Source: Prevotellaceae bacterium UBA2718
Lineage (GTDB): Bacteria > Bacteroidota > Bacteroidia > Bacteroidales > Bacteroidaceae
Assembly: GCA_002353975.1 (NCBI GenBank)
Contig: DEKQ01000087.1
Location: 1-27,142 of the forward strand
DNA length: 27,142 nt
Direction: 5' to 3'
The notes under the pieces are model-generated. The model saw only the letters and a program-made list of their open reading frames with translations, had not been told where the DNA came from and searched no databases. This document shows, piece by piece, positions 16,840 to 23,748 of the stretch. Position numbers and translations under genes: made by a program. Position 1 is the first letter of the stretch; each line of letters begins with the position of its first letter.

Positions 16840-16876
16840 AATGTATTATAGTTAGTTAGTAGTCACGTTTTCGGCA

Positions 16877-16907
16877 CAAAGGTACGAATAAGTTTTGAGA
16901 TGAGCAA
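16877..16907 (-). promoter_or_regulatory. promoter of the PL11-comEC operon
   Basis: On the minus strand TTGC (complement of 16904-16907), then 19 nt, then TACCTTTG (complement of 16877-16884), a good TTG-N19-TAnnTTTG promoter. The leader is about 30 nt. Confidence 0.75.
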
Positions 16908-16985
16908 GAAAAAGAACTCTGTTTCTTCCTGCATAGCCAATCTCGGACGCATCCAAAAGGCATGATTAAGTTTTGAGATGAGCAA
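16889..16985. repeat. 19-bp direct repeat spanning the PL11 promoter, possible promoter duplication
   Basis: TAAGTTTTGAGATGAGCAA is present at 16889-16907 and 16967-16985, each followed by an A-rich run. The first copy is the -33 box and spacer of the PL11 promoter. Beside the second, the minus strand reads TGCCTTTTG where a -7 box would sit, a degraded version. The rest of the 356-bp divergent gap holds the ATPase promoter region. Confidence 0.75.
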
Positions 16986-17082
16986 AAAAGGTTTTCAGTT
17001 GAGGTCATAGTAATACATCAAATCATCGAAAACATCCTCTTAGCATCTTGGAAAAATGTTGTTTTTATGTAAATAATTAATC

Positions 17083-17126
17083 GGAAAAGTGTAATAAAGC
17101 CTAATTATTTGCATTGGAAAAGTGTA
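17083..17126. repeat. paired GGAAAAGTGTA motif upstream of the AAA ATPase gene
   Basis: GGAAAAGTGTA occurs at 17083-17093 and 17116-17126, 33 bp (about three helical turns) apart, both in the plus orientation and 41-84 bp before the -7 box. This could be a regulator-binding pair. A looser version, GGAAAAATGTT, is at 17050. Confidence 0.5.
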
Positions 17127-17166
17127 TTTTGTTTGGTGTTTGTGCTTGTATTTGAGTAAAATATCG

Positions 17167-17174
17167 TATCTTTG
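17167..17174 (+). promoter_or_regulatory. -7 box of the AAA ATPase promoter
   Basis: TATCTTTG fits TAnnTTTG and lies 21 nt before the ATG at 17196. TTTG boxes occur at 17139-17142 and 17151-17154, but neither has the ideal spacing. The box overlaps an in-frame TTG at 17172, which argues against that codon as the start. Confidence 0.6.
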
Positions 17175-17195
17175 CACCCACAAAGACAAGTTGAT

Positions 17196-18560
17196 ATGAT
17201 AAAACGAAAAGCTGACGAGCAAATACGTAACTTTCTGCTTAACGACAAGCGTTCTCTGCTGGTAACAGGAGCCAGACAAGTTGGCAAGACTTTTTCCATC
17301 CGAAAGGTCGGTAAGGAGTGTTTTGACAATGTTGTTGAAATCAATTTCGTAGAACAACCAGATGCCATTGAACTGTTCAGCGAACAAAAAGGTGCAAAAA
17401 ATTTGTTGTTGCGACTGTCAGCCTTCACAAAAAAGCCATTGGTGCCGGGAAAGACGTTGGTTTTCTTTGATGAAGTGCAGGAGTGTAAGGAGATAGTAAC
17501 GGCAATCAAGTTCCTTGTAGATGAGGGCAGTTACAAATACGTAATGAGTGGTTCTCTGCTTGGTGTTGAGTTGGATGACCTGCGTAGTGTGCCAGTAGGA
17601 TATATGGATGAGATAGAAATGTATCCCCTTGACCTTTTGGAGTTCTTTGAGGCAATTGGCATTGGTGCAGATGTCATTAGCCATTTGCGAATATGTTTTG
17701 AGGAGAAGAAGCCTGTTGATGACTTTATTCATAAGAAAATGCTGGAAGCCATTCGACTATATCTAATTGTTGGTGGTATGCCTGCGGCAGTTCAAAAGTA
17801 CCTTGACACTAACAACCTGCGCAGGGTGTATGAAGAACAGCGCGGAATCATTCGTACTTATAAGAGAGACATTTCCAAATACGACCATGACCATAAGTTG
17901 CAGATAGAAGAAATCTACGACCTTATACCATCCGAGCTTAATGCTAAAAACAAACGCTTTATTCTCAAAGAGTTGAATGAAAAGGCACGGTTCAGCAAGT
18001 ACGAGGACAGTTTCTTATGGCTGAGGGATGCTGGTGTGGCTATCCCCGCTTATAATGTCGAAGAGCCACGAGTGCCTCTCCTTTTGAGCAAGCAACGGAA
18101 CCTGTTCAAGCTCTTCCTCAACGACGTAGGGCTGCTTGCTGCCATGTATGGAGGGAACATTCAGACCAGATTACTCAGTCCGAATCCCAACATCAACTTT
18201 GGCTCTGTTTTTGAAAACCTTGTTGCCCAAGAACTGTATGCTCATGGTTTCTCTGAAGCACAACAACATTCACTATACTATTTCAACAGCAAGAAGCAAG
18301 GAGAGCTGGATTTTGTGGTAGAGTATGTTGGTAACATGCTACCGATAGAGGTTAAGTCAGGTAAGGACTATGAACGTCATAATGCACTTTCCAACGTGAT
18401 GGAGAATGAAGAATATGCTGTACCAATGGCTTACGTATTCTGTCAAGAGAATGTTCAGACAAAGGGGAAAGTTATTTACTATCCCATCTACATGGTAACC
18501 TTTTTCGAACAAACCCAGGCTGAAGAGAAAGTATATAAGTTTGATCTTACAGGGCTTTAA
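17196..18560 (+). CDS. AAA ATPase with DUF4143 domain
   Basis: 454 aa from the ATG at 17196. The N-terminal AAA_14-type ATPase has Walker A GARQVGKT (25-32), Walker B TLVFFDEVQE with FFDE at 90-93, and a sensor-like KYVMSGSLLG (about 114-123). The C-terminal DUF4143 region contains GELDFVVEY and then LPIEVKSG, that is D372, E385 and K387, the pattern of a PD-(D/E)XK nuclease-like core. Proteins of this kind are common as orphan genes in Bacteroidetes and archaea, and their role is not settled. The gene is clearly more AT-rich than its neighbours, has its own promoter and sits between repeat-rich gaps, so it was probably acquired. No partner gene is evident. Family is firm, activity is inference. 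Confidence 0.88.
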   Translation: MIKRKADEQIRNFLLNDKRSLLVTGARQVGKTFSIRKVGKECFDNVVEINFVEQPDAIELFSEQKGAKNLLLRLSAFTKKPLVPGKTLVFFDEVQECKEIVTAIKFLVDEGSYKYVMSGSLLGVELDDLRSVPVGYMDEIEMYPLDLLEFFEAIGIGADVISHLRICFEEKKPVDDFIHKKMLEAIRLYLIVGGMPAAVQKYLDTNNLRRVYEEQRGIIRTYKRDISKYDHDHKLQIEEIYDLIPSELNAKNKRFILKELNEKARFSKYEDSFLWLRDAGVAIPAYNVEEPRVPLLLSKQRNLFKLFLNDVGLLAAMYGGNIQTRLLSPNPNINFGSVFENLVAQELYAHGFSEAQQHSLYYFNSKKQGELDFVVEYVGNMLPIEVKSGKDYERHNALSNVMENEEYAVPMAYVFCQENVQTKGKVIYYPIYMVTFFEQTQAEEKVYKFDLTGL

Positions 18561-18613
18561 GGCACAATAAACATATTGTGGTAATGATATAATCCGTGCA
18601 ACAACAGTAGAGG

Positions 18614-18630
18614 AACGGCCTGCGCTCGGC
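18614..18630. repeat. fragment of the 8131/22120 dispersed element
   Basis: AACGGCCTGCGCTCGGC is identical to 8147-8163 and 22136-22152. Similarity stops on both sides, so this is a remnant or a shared module. Confidence 0.7.
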
Positions 18631-18671
18631 TGTAGAACACTCCATCTATCAGGAAAAGTGCTGACGAACGG

Positions 18672-18757
18672 TTTTTCCGTCACGTGCGGAAACATTTTCC
18701 GCAGCGTGCGGAAAAACTTTCCGTAACAGTACGGAATATCTTTCCGTAAGGTGCGGA
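18672..18757. repeat. tandem array of four hairpins, about 22-bp period
   Basis: Four successive TTTCCG...CGGAAA-type hairpins have their TTCCG cores at 18675, 18697, 18719 and 18742 (the fourth begins TTTCCGT at 18741). The best is TTTTCCGCA-GCG-TGCGGAAAA (18695-18715), nine perfect pairs. The others have 6-7 pairs, with loop sequences that differ (CAC/GTG, ACAG, AGG). The stems are conserved by compensatory change (CGCA/TGCG against CGTA/TACG). No gene is seen in this 412-bp gap. Confidence 0.88.
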
Positions 18758-18803
18758 CTACTCGTTGGCAGTGTCCCGCGTATGACTGTTGCAATGGGAA
18801 AAA

Positions 18804-18873
18804 GGTGTAACATATTATGCGAACAACGGGGGACAGAAACCCCGATTGGATGTGCACGCTGGCTGTATCCCCC
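18804..18873. repeat. dispersed modular repeat, joined copy
   Basis: AACATATTATGCGAACAAC, GGGGGACAGAAACCCCG, then TGGATG and CGCTGGCTGTATCCCCC. Both halves recur, inverted and separated, at 3131-3177 and 3338-3370. It lies about 40 bp upstream of the nadA promoter. Confidence 0.75.
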
Positions 18874-18892
18874 AAAAAAATACTTGCATTTC

Positions 18893-18923
18893 TTGCTTAT
18901 TATAATAAAAATGATTAACTTTG
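18893..18923 (+). promoter_or_regulatory. nadA promoter
   Basis: TTGC (18893-18896), 19 nt, then TAACTTTG (18916-18923), a good Bacteroidetes -33/-7 pair. The leader to the ATG at 18973 is about 43 nt and includes the hairpin GTCCACCAAAGGTGGA. Confidence 0.75.
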
Positions 18924-18972
18924 CACATTCAAGGGTCCACCAAAGGTGGAAATGTATTAAGAAGATAAACTT

Positions 18973-19953
18973 ATGAATGACGAGATGAACACCAAGTCCC
19001 TGCAAGAGGAGATACGCCGTCTGTGCAAGGAAAAGAATGCTGTTGTGCTTGCCCACTATTACACTACGGGCGACATACAGGAGTGTGCTGACTTTGTAGG
19101 CGACTCATTGGCGCTGGCCCGCAAGGCCGCCAATACCGATGCCGACATCATCGTGATGTGCGGCGTGCACTTCATGGCAGAGACGTGTAAGCTCCTTTCG
19201 CCGGAGAAGAAGGTGCTGGTGCCCGACCCCGAGGCTGGCTGCTCGCTGGCAGACAGCTGCGATGCCGCCGACTTGAAGCGATGGAAGGAGGCGCATCCGG
19301 AGTATATGGTGGTGCAGTATGTCAACACCACTGCAGCCACTAAGGCTCTGACCGACGTTGTAGTGACCTCGGGCAACGCAAAGAAGGTGATAGACCAGCT
19401 GCCGAAGGATGCGAAGATATTCTTCGGTCCTGACTATAATCTGGGCTCATACATCAACAGCGTCACCGGCAGGGAGATGGTGCTGTGGAACGGCGGATGC
19501 CATGTGCACGAGCGTTTCTCTGTGGAGGCTATCCTGAAGATGAAGCAGGAACACCCCGAAGCCACGGTGATGGCACACTTAGAGTGCAAGGCTCCGGTGC
19601 TGGCAGTAGCTGATGTGAAGGGCTCTACGGCTGACATGCTGAAGTATGCGCAGAACCATCCCGCCGCAACATACATAGTTGCGACAGAGGCAGGCATACT
19701 CTTCGAGCTGCAGCGCACGTGCCCGCAGTGTACATTCCTGCCCGTTCCGCCCGAGGTGACGGAGAGCGCTGAGGCCACAGATACCGACATCTCCAAGGGT
19801 TCATGCGCCTGCAACGAGTGTCAGTACATGAAGCTCAATACGCTGCAGAAGCTCCTCTGCTGCCTCAGAGACGAGCAGCCGGAGGTGACAGTAGCCCCCG
19901 ACATAGCACAGGATGCCGTGAAGCCCATCAACAGAATGCTGGAATTATCATAA
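18973..19953 (+). CDS. nadA: quinolinate synthase A
   Basis: 326 aa. NadA condenses iminoaspartate with dihydroxyacetone phosphate to quinolinate in de novo NAD synthesis, using a [4Fe-4S] cluster. The three family landmarks are present: LAHYY (H28), DFVGDSLALAR, and the cluster cysteines C90 (PEAGCSLADSC), C176 (WNGGCHVHE) and the CACNEC group at 278-283, in which the last cysteine is the likely ligand. VATEAGILFELQ and MKLNTLQKL are also typical. Length fits the family. The ATG at 18973 is preceded by a good promoter. nadB and nadC are not in the window, so the pathway genes are split. The next gene, an antitoxin, begins 34 nt downstream. Confidence 0.96.
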   Translation: MNDEMNTKSLQEEIRRLCKEKNAVVLAHYYTTGDIQECADFVGDSLALARKAANTDADIIVMCGVHFMAETCKLLSPEKKVLVPDPEAGCSLADSCDAADLKRWKEAHPEYMVVQYVNTTAATKALTDVVVTSGNAKKVIDQLPKDAKIFFGPDYNLGSYINSVTGREMVLWNGGCHVHERFSVEAILKMKQEHPEATVMAHLECKAPVLAVADVKGSTADMLKYAQNHPAATYIVATEAGILFELQRTCPQCTFLPVPPEVTESAEATDTDISKGSCACNECQYMKLNTLQKLLCCLRDEQPEVTVAPDIAQDAVKPINRMLELS

Positions 19954-19987
19954 AAGGGTTAAAAGACTGGAATAGAATTTTGCTGAT

Positions 19988-20227
19988 ATGACATACGAAG
20001 AAATACATAGTATGGTGATGCAGATGCCAATGACAGAGAAAGAACTGTTACGTCAGGACTTGAATAGGTTGTTTGAAGATACCCGAGAGGAAACGCGTCC
20101 ATACACTGTTGAGGAGTTACAACAATTTGCTGCAGAAGGTTTAGCAGATTATAGAGCTGGAAGATACTGCACTGCAGATGAGGGTTGGAAAAGGCTGGAG
20201 GAAAAATTCCCATGGCTAAAAGATTAG
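19988..20227 (+). CDS. putative antitoxin of a ParE/RelE-type module
   Basis: 79 aa, acidic and helical, no recognised DNA-binding motif. It begins MTYEEIHSMVMQMPMTEKE, and the second half (EGLADYRAGRYCTADEG, then WKRLEEKFPWLKD) resembles small antitoxins found before ParE-like toxins: a toxin-wrapping acidic tail. Its stop lies 16 bp inside the next gene. The base composition is AT-rich compared with nadA and cysS on either side, suggesting a transferred module. Function rests mostly on its partner. Confidence 0.7.
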   Translation: MTYEEIHSMVMQMPMTEKELLRQDLNRLFEDTREETRPYTVEELQQFAAEGLADYRAGRYCTADEGWKRLEEKFPWLKD

Positions 20228-20529
20228 TTTTTTCAGATAAATTCCAGAGGTCAATGGAAGTGTTTATGGTATGTTCGCATGACATATATAATCAAAACAC
20301 TTTGTTAAGACTGAGAGACGGAATAAGACAAAATGGGAAATTGCTTACAGAAAATCCTTATCTTGGGGCGGTAGAATTTGTGCTTAATAAGAGTGATGAG
20401 TTCAGACGCATCGTAATCAAGCCATATTTTAAGATGCTATATGTCGTGGAAGAAGATGACATTGTACTGGTGGATATATGGGATACACGTCGTGATCCGT
20501 CCTATCTGAAAGAGAGTTTATTCAAATAA
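20212..20529 (+). CDS. ParE/RelE-superfamily toxin
   Basis: 105 aa from the ATG at 20212, which has GGAGG 11 nt upstream; an in-frame ATG at 20185 lies deeper in the antitoxin gene and is less likely. The pattern is that of the ParE/RelE fold: two helices, then the beta strands FRRIVIKPYFKMLYVVEED and IVLVDIWDTRRDPSYL. The ending D-x-RxDP is characteristic. Members inhibit gyrase or cleave mRNA at the ribosome; which applies here is not visible. It overlaps the antitoxin by 16 bp and cysS starts 16 nt after its stop, so all three may share a transcript. Confidence 0.78.
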   Translation: MAKRLVFSDKFQRSMEVFMVCSHDIYNQNTLLRLRDGIRQNGKLLTENPYLGAVEFVLNKSDEFRRIVIKPYFKMLYVVEEDDIVLVDIWDTRRDPSYLKESLFK

Positions 20530-20545
20530 ATAGATTAGAATACAA

Positions 20546-22063
20546 ATGGAACAGACACTACTTATATACAATACCCTCACTCGCAAGAAGGAGGCTTTCA
20601 AGAGTATCAACCCCGGCAGAGTGGGAATGTACGTATGCGGACCTACGGTCTATGGCGATGCGCACTTGGGTCATGCACGCCCTGCCATCACGTTTGACAT
20701 ACTGTACCGCTACCTGCAGCACCTCGGATATAAGGTGCGCTACGTCAGGAACATCACCGATGTGGGCCATCTGGAGCATGATGCCGACGAGGGCGAGGAC
20801 AAGATAGCCAAGAAGGCAAGGCTGGAGCAGGTGGAGCCGATGGAGATTGCGGGCTACTATACGCGCCGCTTCAACAGCGCTATGGAGAAGCTCAACGTGC
20901 TTCCGCCAAGCATAGAGCCCCACGCTACGGGCCACATCATAGAGCAGCAGCAGCTCGTCAGGCAGATACTGGACCGCGGATATGCCTACGTGAGCAACGG
21001 TTCCGTGTATTTCGACATTGAGAAATATAATAAGGACTATAAGTATGGCATCCTCTCGGGGCGCTCGTTAGAGAACATCAAAGATGCCAGCCGCGACACT
21101 TTGGCCGGTGTAGGCGAGAAGAAAAACCAGGCCGACTTCGCCCTGTGGAAGCAGGCGCAGCCCCAGCACATCATGCGATGGCCGTGGCTCATGGGCACAT
21201 TCAACCACGATGGTGTCTGCGATACCATCGGCGAAGGCTTCCCGGGATGGCACTGCGAATGCACGGCTATGGGCAGGAAATACCTCGGTGAGGAGTTCGA
21301 CATACACGGAGGAGGCATGGATCTTGTCTTCCCACACCATGAATGTGAGATAGCACAGGCGCAGGCGGCAATGGGACATCAGGCCGTGCACTACTGGATG
21401 CACAATAACATGATTACCATCAACGGGCAGAAGATGGGCAAGTCATACAATAATTTCATAACCCTTGACCAGTTCTTCACGGGCAATCACGAACTGCTGA
21501 CAAAGGCGTTCTCGCCCATGACGATACGCTTCTTCATCCTCTCGGCCCACTATCGCGGCACGGTTGACTTCTCATCGGAGGCTCTTGAGGCCGCTGAGAA
21601 GGGCATGGCACGCCTGATGCAGGGCCTGAAAGACCTGAAGCGCGTGCAGCCTGCCAAGGGTTCTTCGCCCGAAGTGACGAAGTATGTCAGCGAGCTGGAG
21701 GGCCAGCTGTATGATGCCATGAATGATGACCTGCAGACTCCCATCGTCATAAGCCTGCTCTTTGAGGCCTGCCACCAGGTGAACCTGCTCGTGGATCGCA
21801 AGCAGAAGATAAGTGCTGACGACCTGGAGCAACTCTCCAAGGTCATGCACCTGTGGACGGAAGACCTCCTGGGACTCACTGACGGCAACGGTCAGCAAGC
21901 CGCAGGCGGCGCAATGGAGAAGGTAATGCAGATGGTTCTCGACATCCGCGCCAAGGCAAAAGCCGACAAGGACTGGGCTACGAGCGACAAGATACGCGAT
22001 GATCTCAATGCCGCCGGTGTCATAGTGAAGGACACTCCCGATGGCGCGGTGTGGGAAATCTAA
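20546..22063 (+). CDS. cysS: cysteine--tRNA ligase
   Basis: 505 aa, class I aminoacyl-tRNA synthetase that charges tRNA-Cys. Signatures: MYVCGPTVYGDAHLGHARP with zinc ligand C31 and the HIGH motif as HLGH (40-43); GWHCECTAMG (C239); PHHECEIAQ (H264, E268), completing the zinc site; and QKMGKSYNN (KMGKS, 296-300) as the KMSKS variant. The anticodon-binding helical DALR domain covers about 350-470, and the end KDTPDGAVWEI is typical. It has no promoter box of its own in the 16-nt gap after the toxin gene, so it is probably read from the toxin-antitoxin or nadA promoter, or from a promoter inside those genes. Confidence 0.97.
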   Translation: MEQTLLIYNTLTRKKEAFKSINPGRVGMYVCGPTVYGDAHLGHARPAITFDILYRYLQHLGYKVRYVRNITDVGHLEHDADEGEDKIAKKARLEQVEPMEIAGYYTRRFNSAMEKLNVLPPSIEPHATGHIIEQQQLVRQILDRGYAYVSNGSVYFDIEKYNKDYKYGILSGRSLENIKDASRDTLAGVGEKKNQADFALWKQAQPQHIMRWPWLMGTFNHDGVCDTIGEGFPGWHCECTAMGRKYLGEEFDIHGGGMDLVFPHHECEIAQAQAAMGHQAVHYWMHNNMITINGQKMGKSYNNFITLDQFFTGNHELLTKAFSPMTIRFFILSAHYRGTVDFSSEALEAAEKGMARLMQGLKDLKRVQPAKGSSPEVTKYVSELEGQLYDAMNDDLQTPIVISLLFEACHQVNLLVDRKQKISADDLEQLSKVMHLWTEDLLGLTDGNGQQAAGGAMEKVMQMVLDIRAKAKADKDWATSDKIRDDLNAAGVIVKDTPDGAVWEI

Positions 22064-22117
22064 TGGATAATGCATAATTAAGAATGCATAATTCAAAATT
22101 AAGAGTTTCGTTAATTC

Positions 22118-22232
22118 AAGTTCCGCAAGTATGTAAACGGCCTGCGCTCGGCCCTAAGGGACGCTTGCGTAGAGCATCGGAGCAAGAAAGGCTAACAGCT
22201 CATTGCCCCTTCGGGGCGCGCTTGCGGAACTT
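22118..22232. repeat. dispersed MITE-like element, short copy (B)
   Basis: Terminal inverted repeats AAGTTCCGCAAG (22118-22129) and CTTGCGGAACTT (22221-22232) are perfect over 12 bp and extend to 16 of 17 with AATT flanks. The core 22120-22200 matches copy A (8131-8212) at about 90 percent, and GCCCCTTCGGGGC forms a tight hairpin near the right end. It occupies most of the 198-bp gap between cysS and the symporter. The AT-rich stretch before it repeats ATGCATAATT twice (22070-22095). Confidence 0.88.
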
Positions 22233-22261
22233 TAATTCGTTAATTTTTTAATTCGTCCGGG

Positions 22262-23746
22262 GTGCATTACATTGACCTGATCATCTTCTTCCTCTTCACA
22301 GGCGGCATAGTCCTATATGGATTGTCGTTTGCGAGGCGGTCAGTGTCAGCCAAAGACTTCACCTCTGCCAGCCAAAGCCTGCCTGGATGGGTGGTGGGGA
22401 TGAGCATCTTTGCCACCTATGTGAGCAGCATCAGCTATCTGGGATACCCCGGCAAGGCGTATGCCGGCGACTGGAATGCCTTCGTCTTCAGCCTCAGCAT
22501 ACCCATAGCGTCATACGTGGCGGCGCGATATTTCGTGCCTTTCTACCGCAGGCAGTGGTCCGTCTCGGCCTACTCCTTTCTGGAAGAACGCTTCGGCGTA
22601 TGGGCCCGTCTGTATGCCTCGGCCTGCTATCTGCTCACGCAGGTAGCCCGAATGGGCAGCATTCTCTATCTGCTTGCCCTGCCCATGAACGTCCTGATGG
22701 GGTGGGAGATACATACGGTAATACTCGTTACCAGCATTGCCATACTGCTCTACGCCATCTCCGGCGGCATACGCGCAGTGGTATGGACCGAGGCGGTGCA
22801 GGGAATAATCCTCATCGGTGGTGCGTTGCTGTGCCTCGCGTTGCTCCTGGCCTACATGCCGGGCGGTCCGAAGGCGGCTCTTGACATTGCCATCGCCGAC
22901 GGAAAGATGTCACTCGGCAGCTTCTCGCTGACTGATGTGAGCACCAGTACCTTCTGGGTTTGCATGATATACGGCATCTTCATCAACCTGCAGAACTACG
23001 GCATAGACCAGAACTACGTGCAGCGATACCACACCGCAGCGTCAGAGCGCGAGGCAAAGAAGGCGGCGCTCTTCGGGGGATACCTCTTCATACCCGTCTC
23101 GCTCGTATTCTTTATGATTGGCACGGCGCTCTATGCCTACTACAAACTGCAACCTGGACTGCTGCCCGGTGGCTTGCTGCCCGACTATGTGTTCCCCTAT
23201 TTCATTGTCAATCAGCTGCCGGTGGGCCTTACGGGGCTGCTCATAGCCAGCATCTTCGCTGCCGGAATGAGCACCGTAGCGACCAGCATCACCAGTTCGG
23301 CAACGATAGTGCTGACTGATTACTACAAGCGACTGCGCCCGCAGACCTCCGAACGCGAGGATATCACGGTGCTGAAAGGCTCCTGCCTCATTGTCGGAGT
23401 GCTCGGAGCGACGGTGGCTCTGGCCCTGGTCAATGTGGAGAGCATACTGGATGCGTGGTGGAAACTGTCCAGCATCTTCAGCGGTGGTATGCTCGGGCTG
23501 TTCCTGCTTGGCATCATAGGCACCGGCAAAGTGGGCATGAAGCGGCGCAAAGTGGCGGCGATGACAGGTGTGTTGTGCGGCTTTCTCGTTATAGCATGGA
23601 TTAGTGCTGACACCTGGCTGGGGCTGCCGGAGAGCGGAATACACGAGTATATGGCCATCGTGCTGGGCACGTTGACCATCTTCCTCATAGGCTTTGCAGT
23701 GACATTGCTGCTGCCAAAGGGAAGTGATACGGGCATAAAAAGATAA
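22262..23746 (+). CDS. sodium/solute symporter (SSS family)
   Basis: 494 aa inner-membrane protein with about 13 hydrophobic segments, the SSS/SLC5 topology with a LeuT-type fold. It opens DLIIFFLFTGGIVLYGLSFARR and shows the family hallmarks: FATYVSSISYLGYPGKAYAGDW (helix 1-2 region), YAISGGIRAVVWTEAVQG and FAAGMSTVATSITSSATIV. In the last, the GMSTVATSITS part corresponds to the second sodium-site helix. The start is GTG at 22262, since the first in-frame ATG would delete helix 1. The substrate is not clear; related Bacteroidetes proteins carry sialic acid, sugars or amino acids, and no catabolic genes flank it. The U32 gene starts 2 nt after the stop. Confidence 0.9.
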   Translation: MHYIDLIIFFLFTGGIVLYGLSFARRSVSAKDFTSASQSLPGWVVGMSIFATYVSSISYLGYPGKAYAGDWNAFVFSLSIPIASYVAARYFVPFYRRQWSVSAYSFLEERFGVWARLYASACYLLTQVARMGSILYLLALPMNVLMGWEIHTVILVTSIAILLYAISGGIRAVVWTEAVQGIILIGGALLCLALLLAYMPGGPKAALDIAIADGKMSLGSFSLTDVSTSTFWVCMIYGIFINLQNYGIDQNYVQRYHTAASEREAKKAALFGGYLFIPVSLVFFMIGTALYAYYKLQPGLLPGGLLPDYVFPYFIVNQLPVGLTGLLIASIFAAGMSTVATSITSSATIVLTDYYKRLRPQTSEREDITVLKGSCLIVGVLGATVALALVNVESILDAWWKLSSIFSGGMLGLFLLGIIGTGKVGMKRRKVAAMTGVLCGFLVIAWISADTWLGLPESGIHEYMAIVLGTLTIFLIGFAVTLLLPKGSDTGIKR

Positions 23747-23748
23747 GA

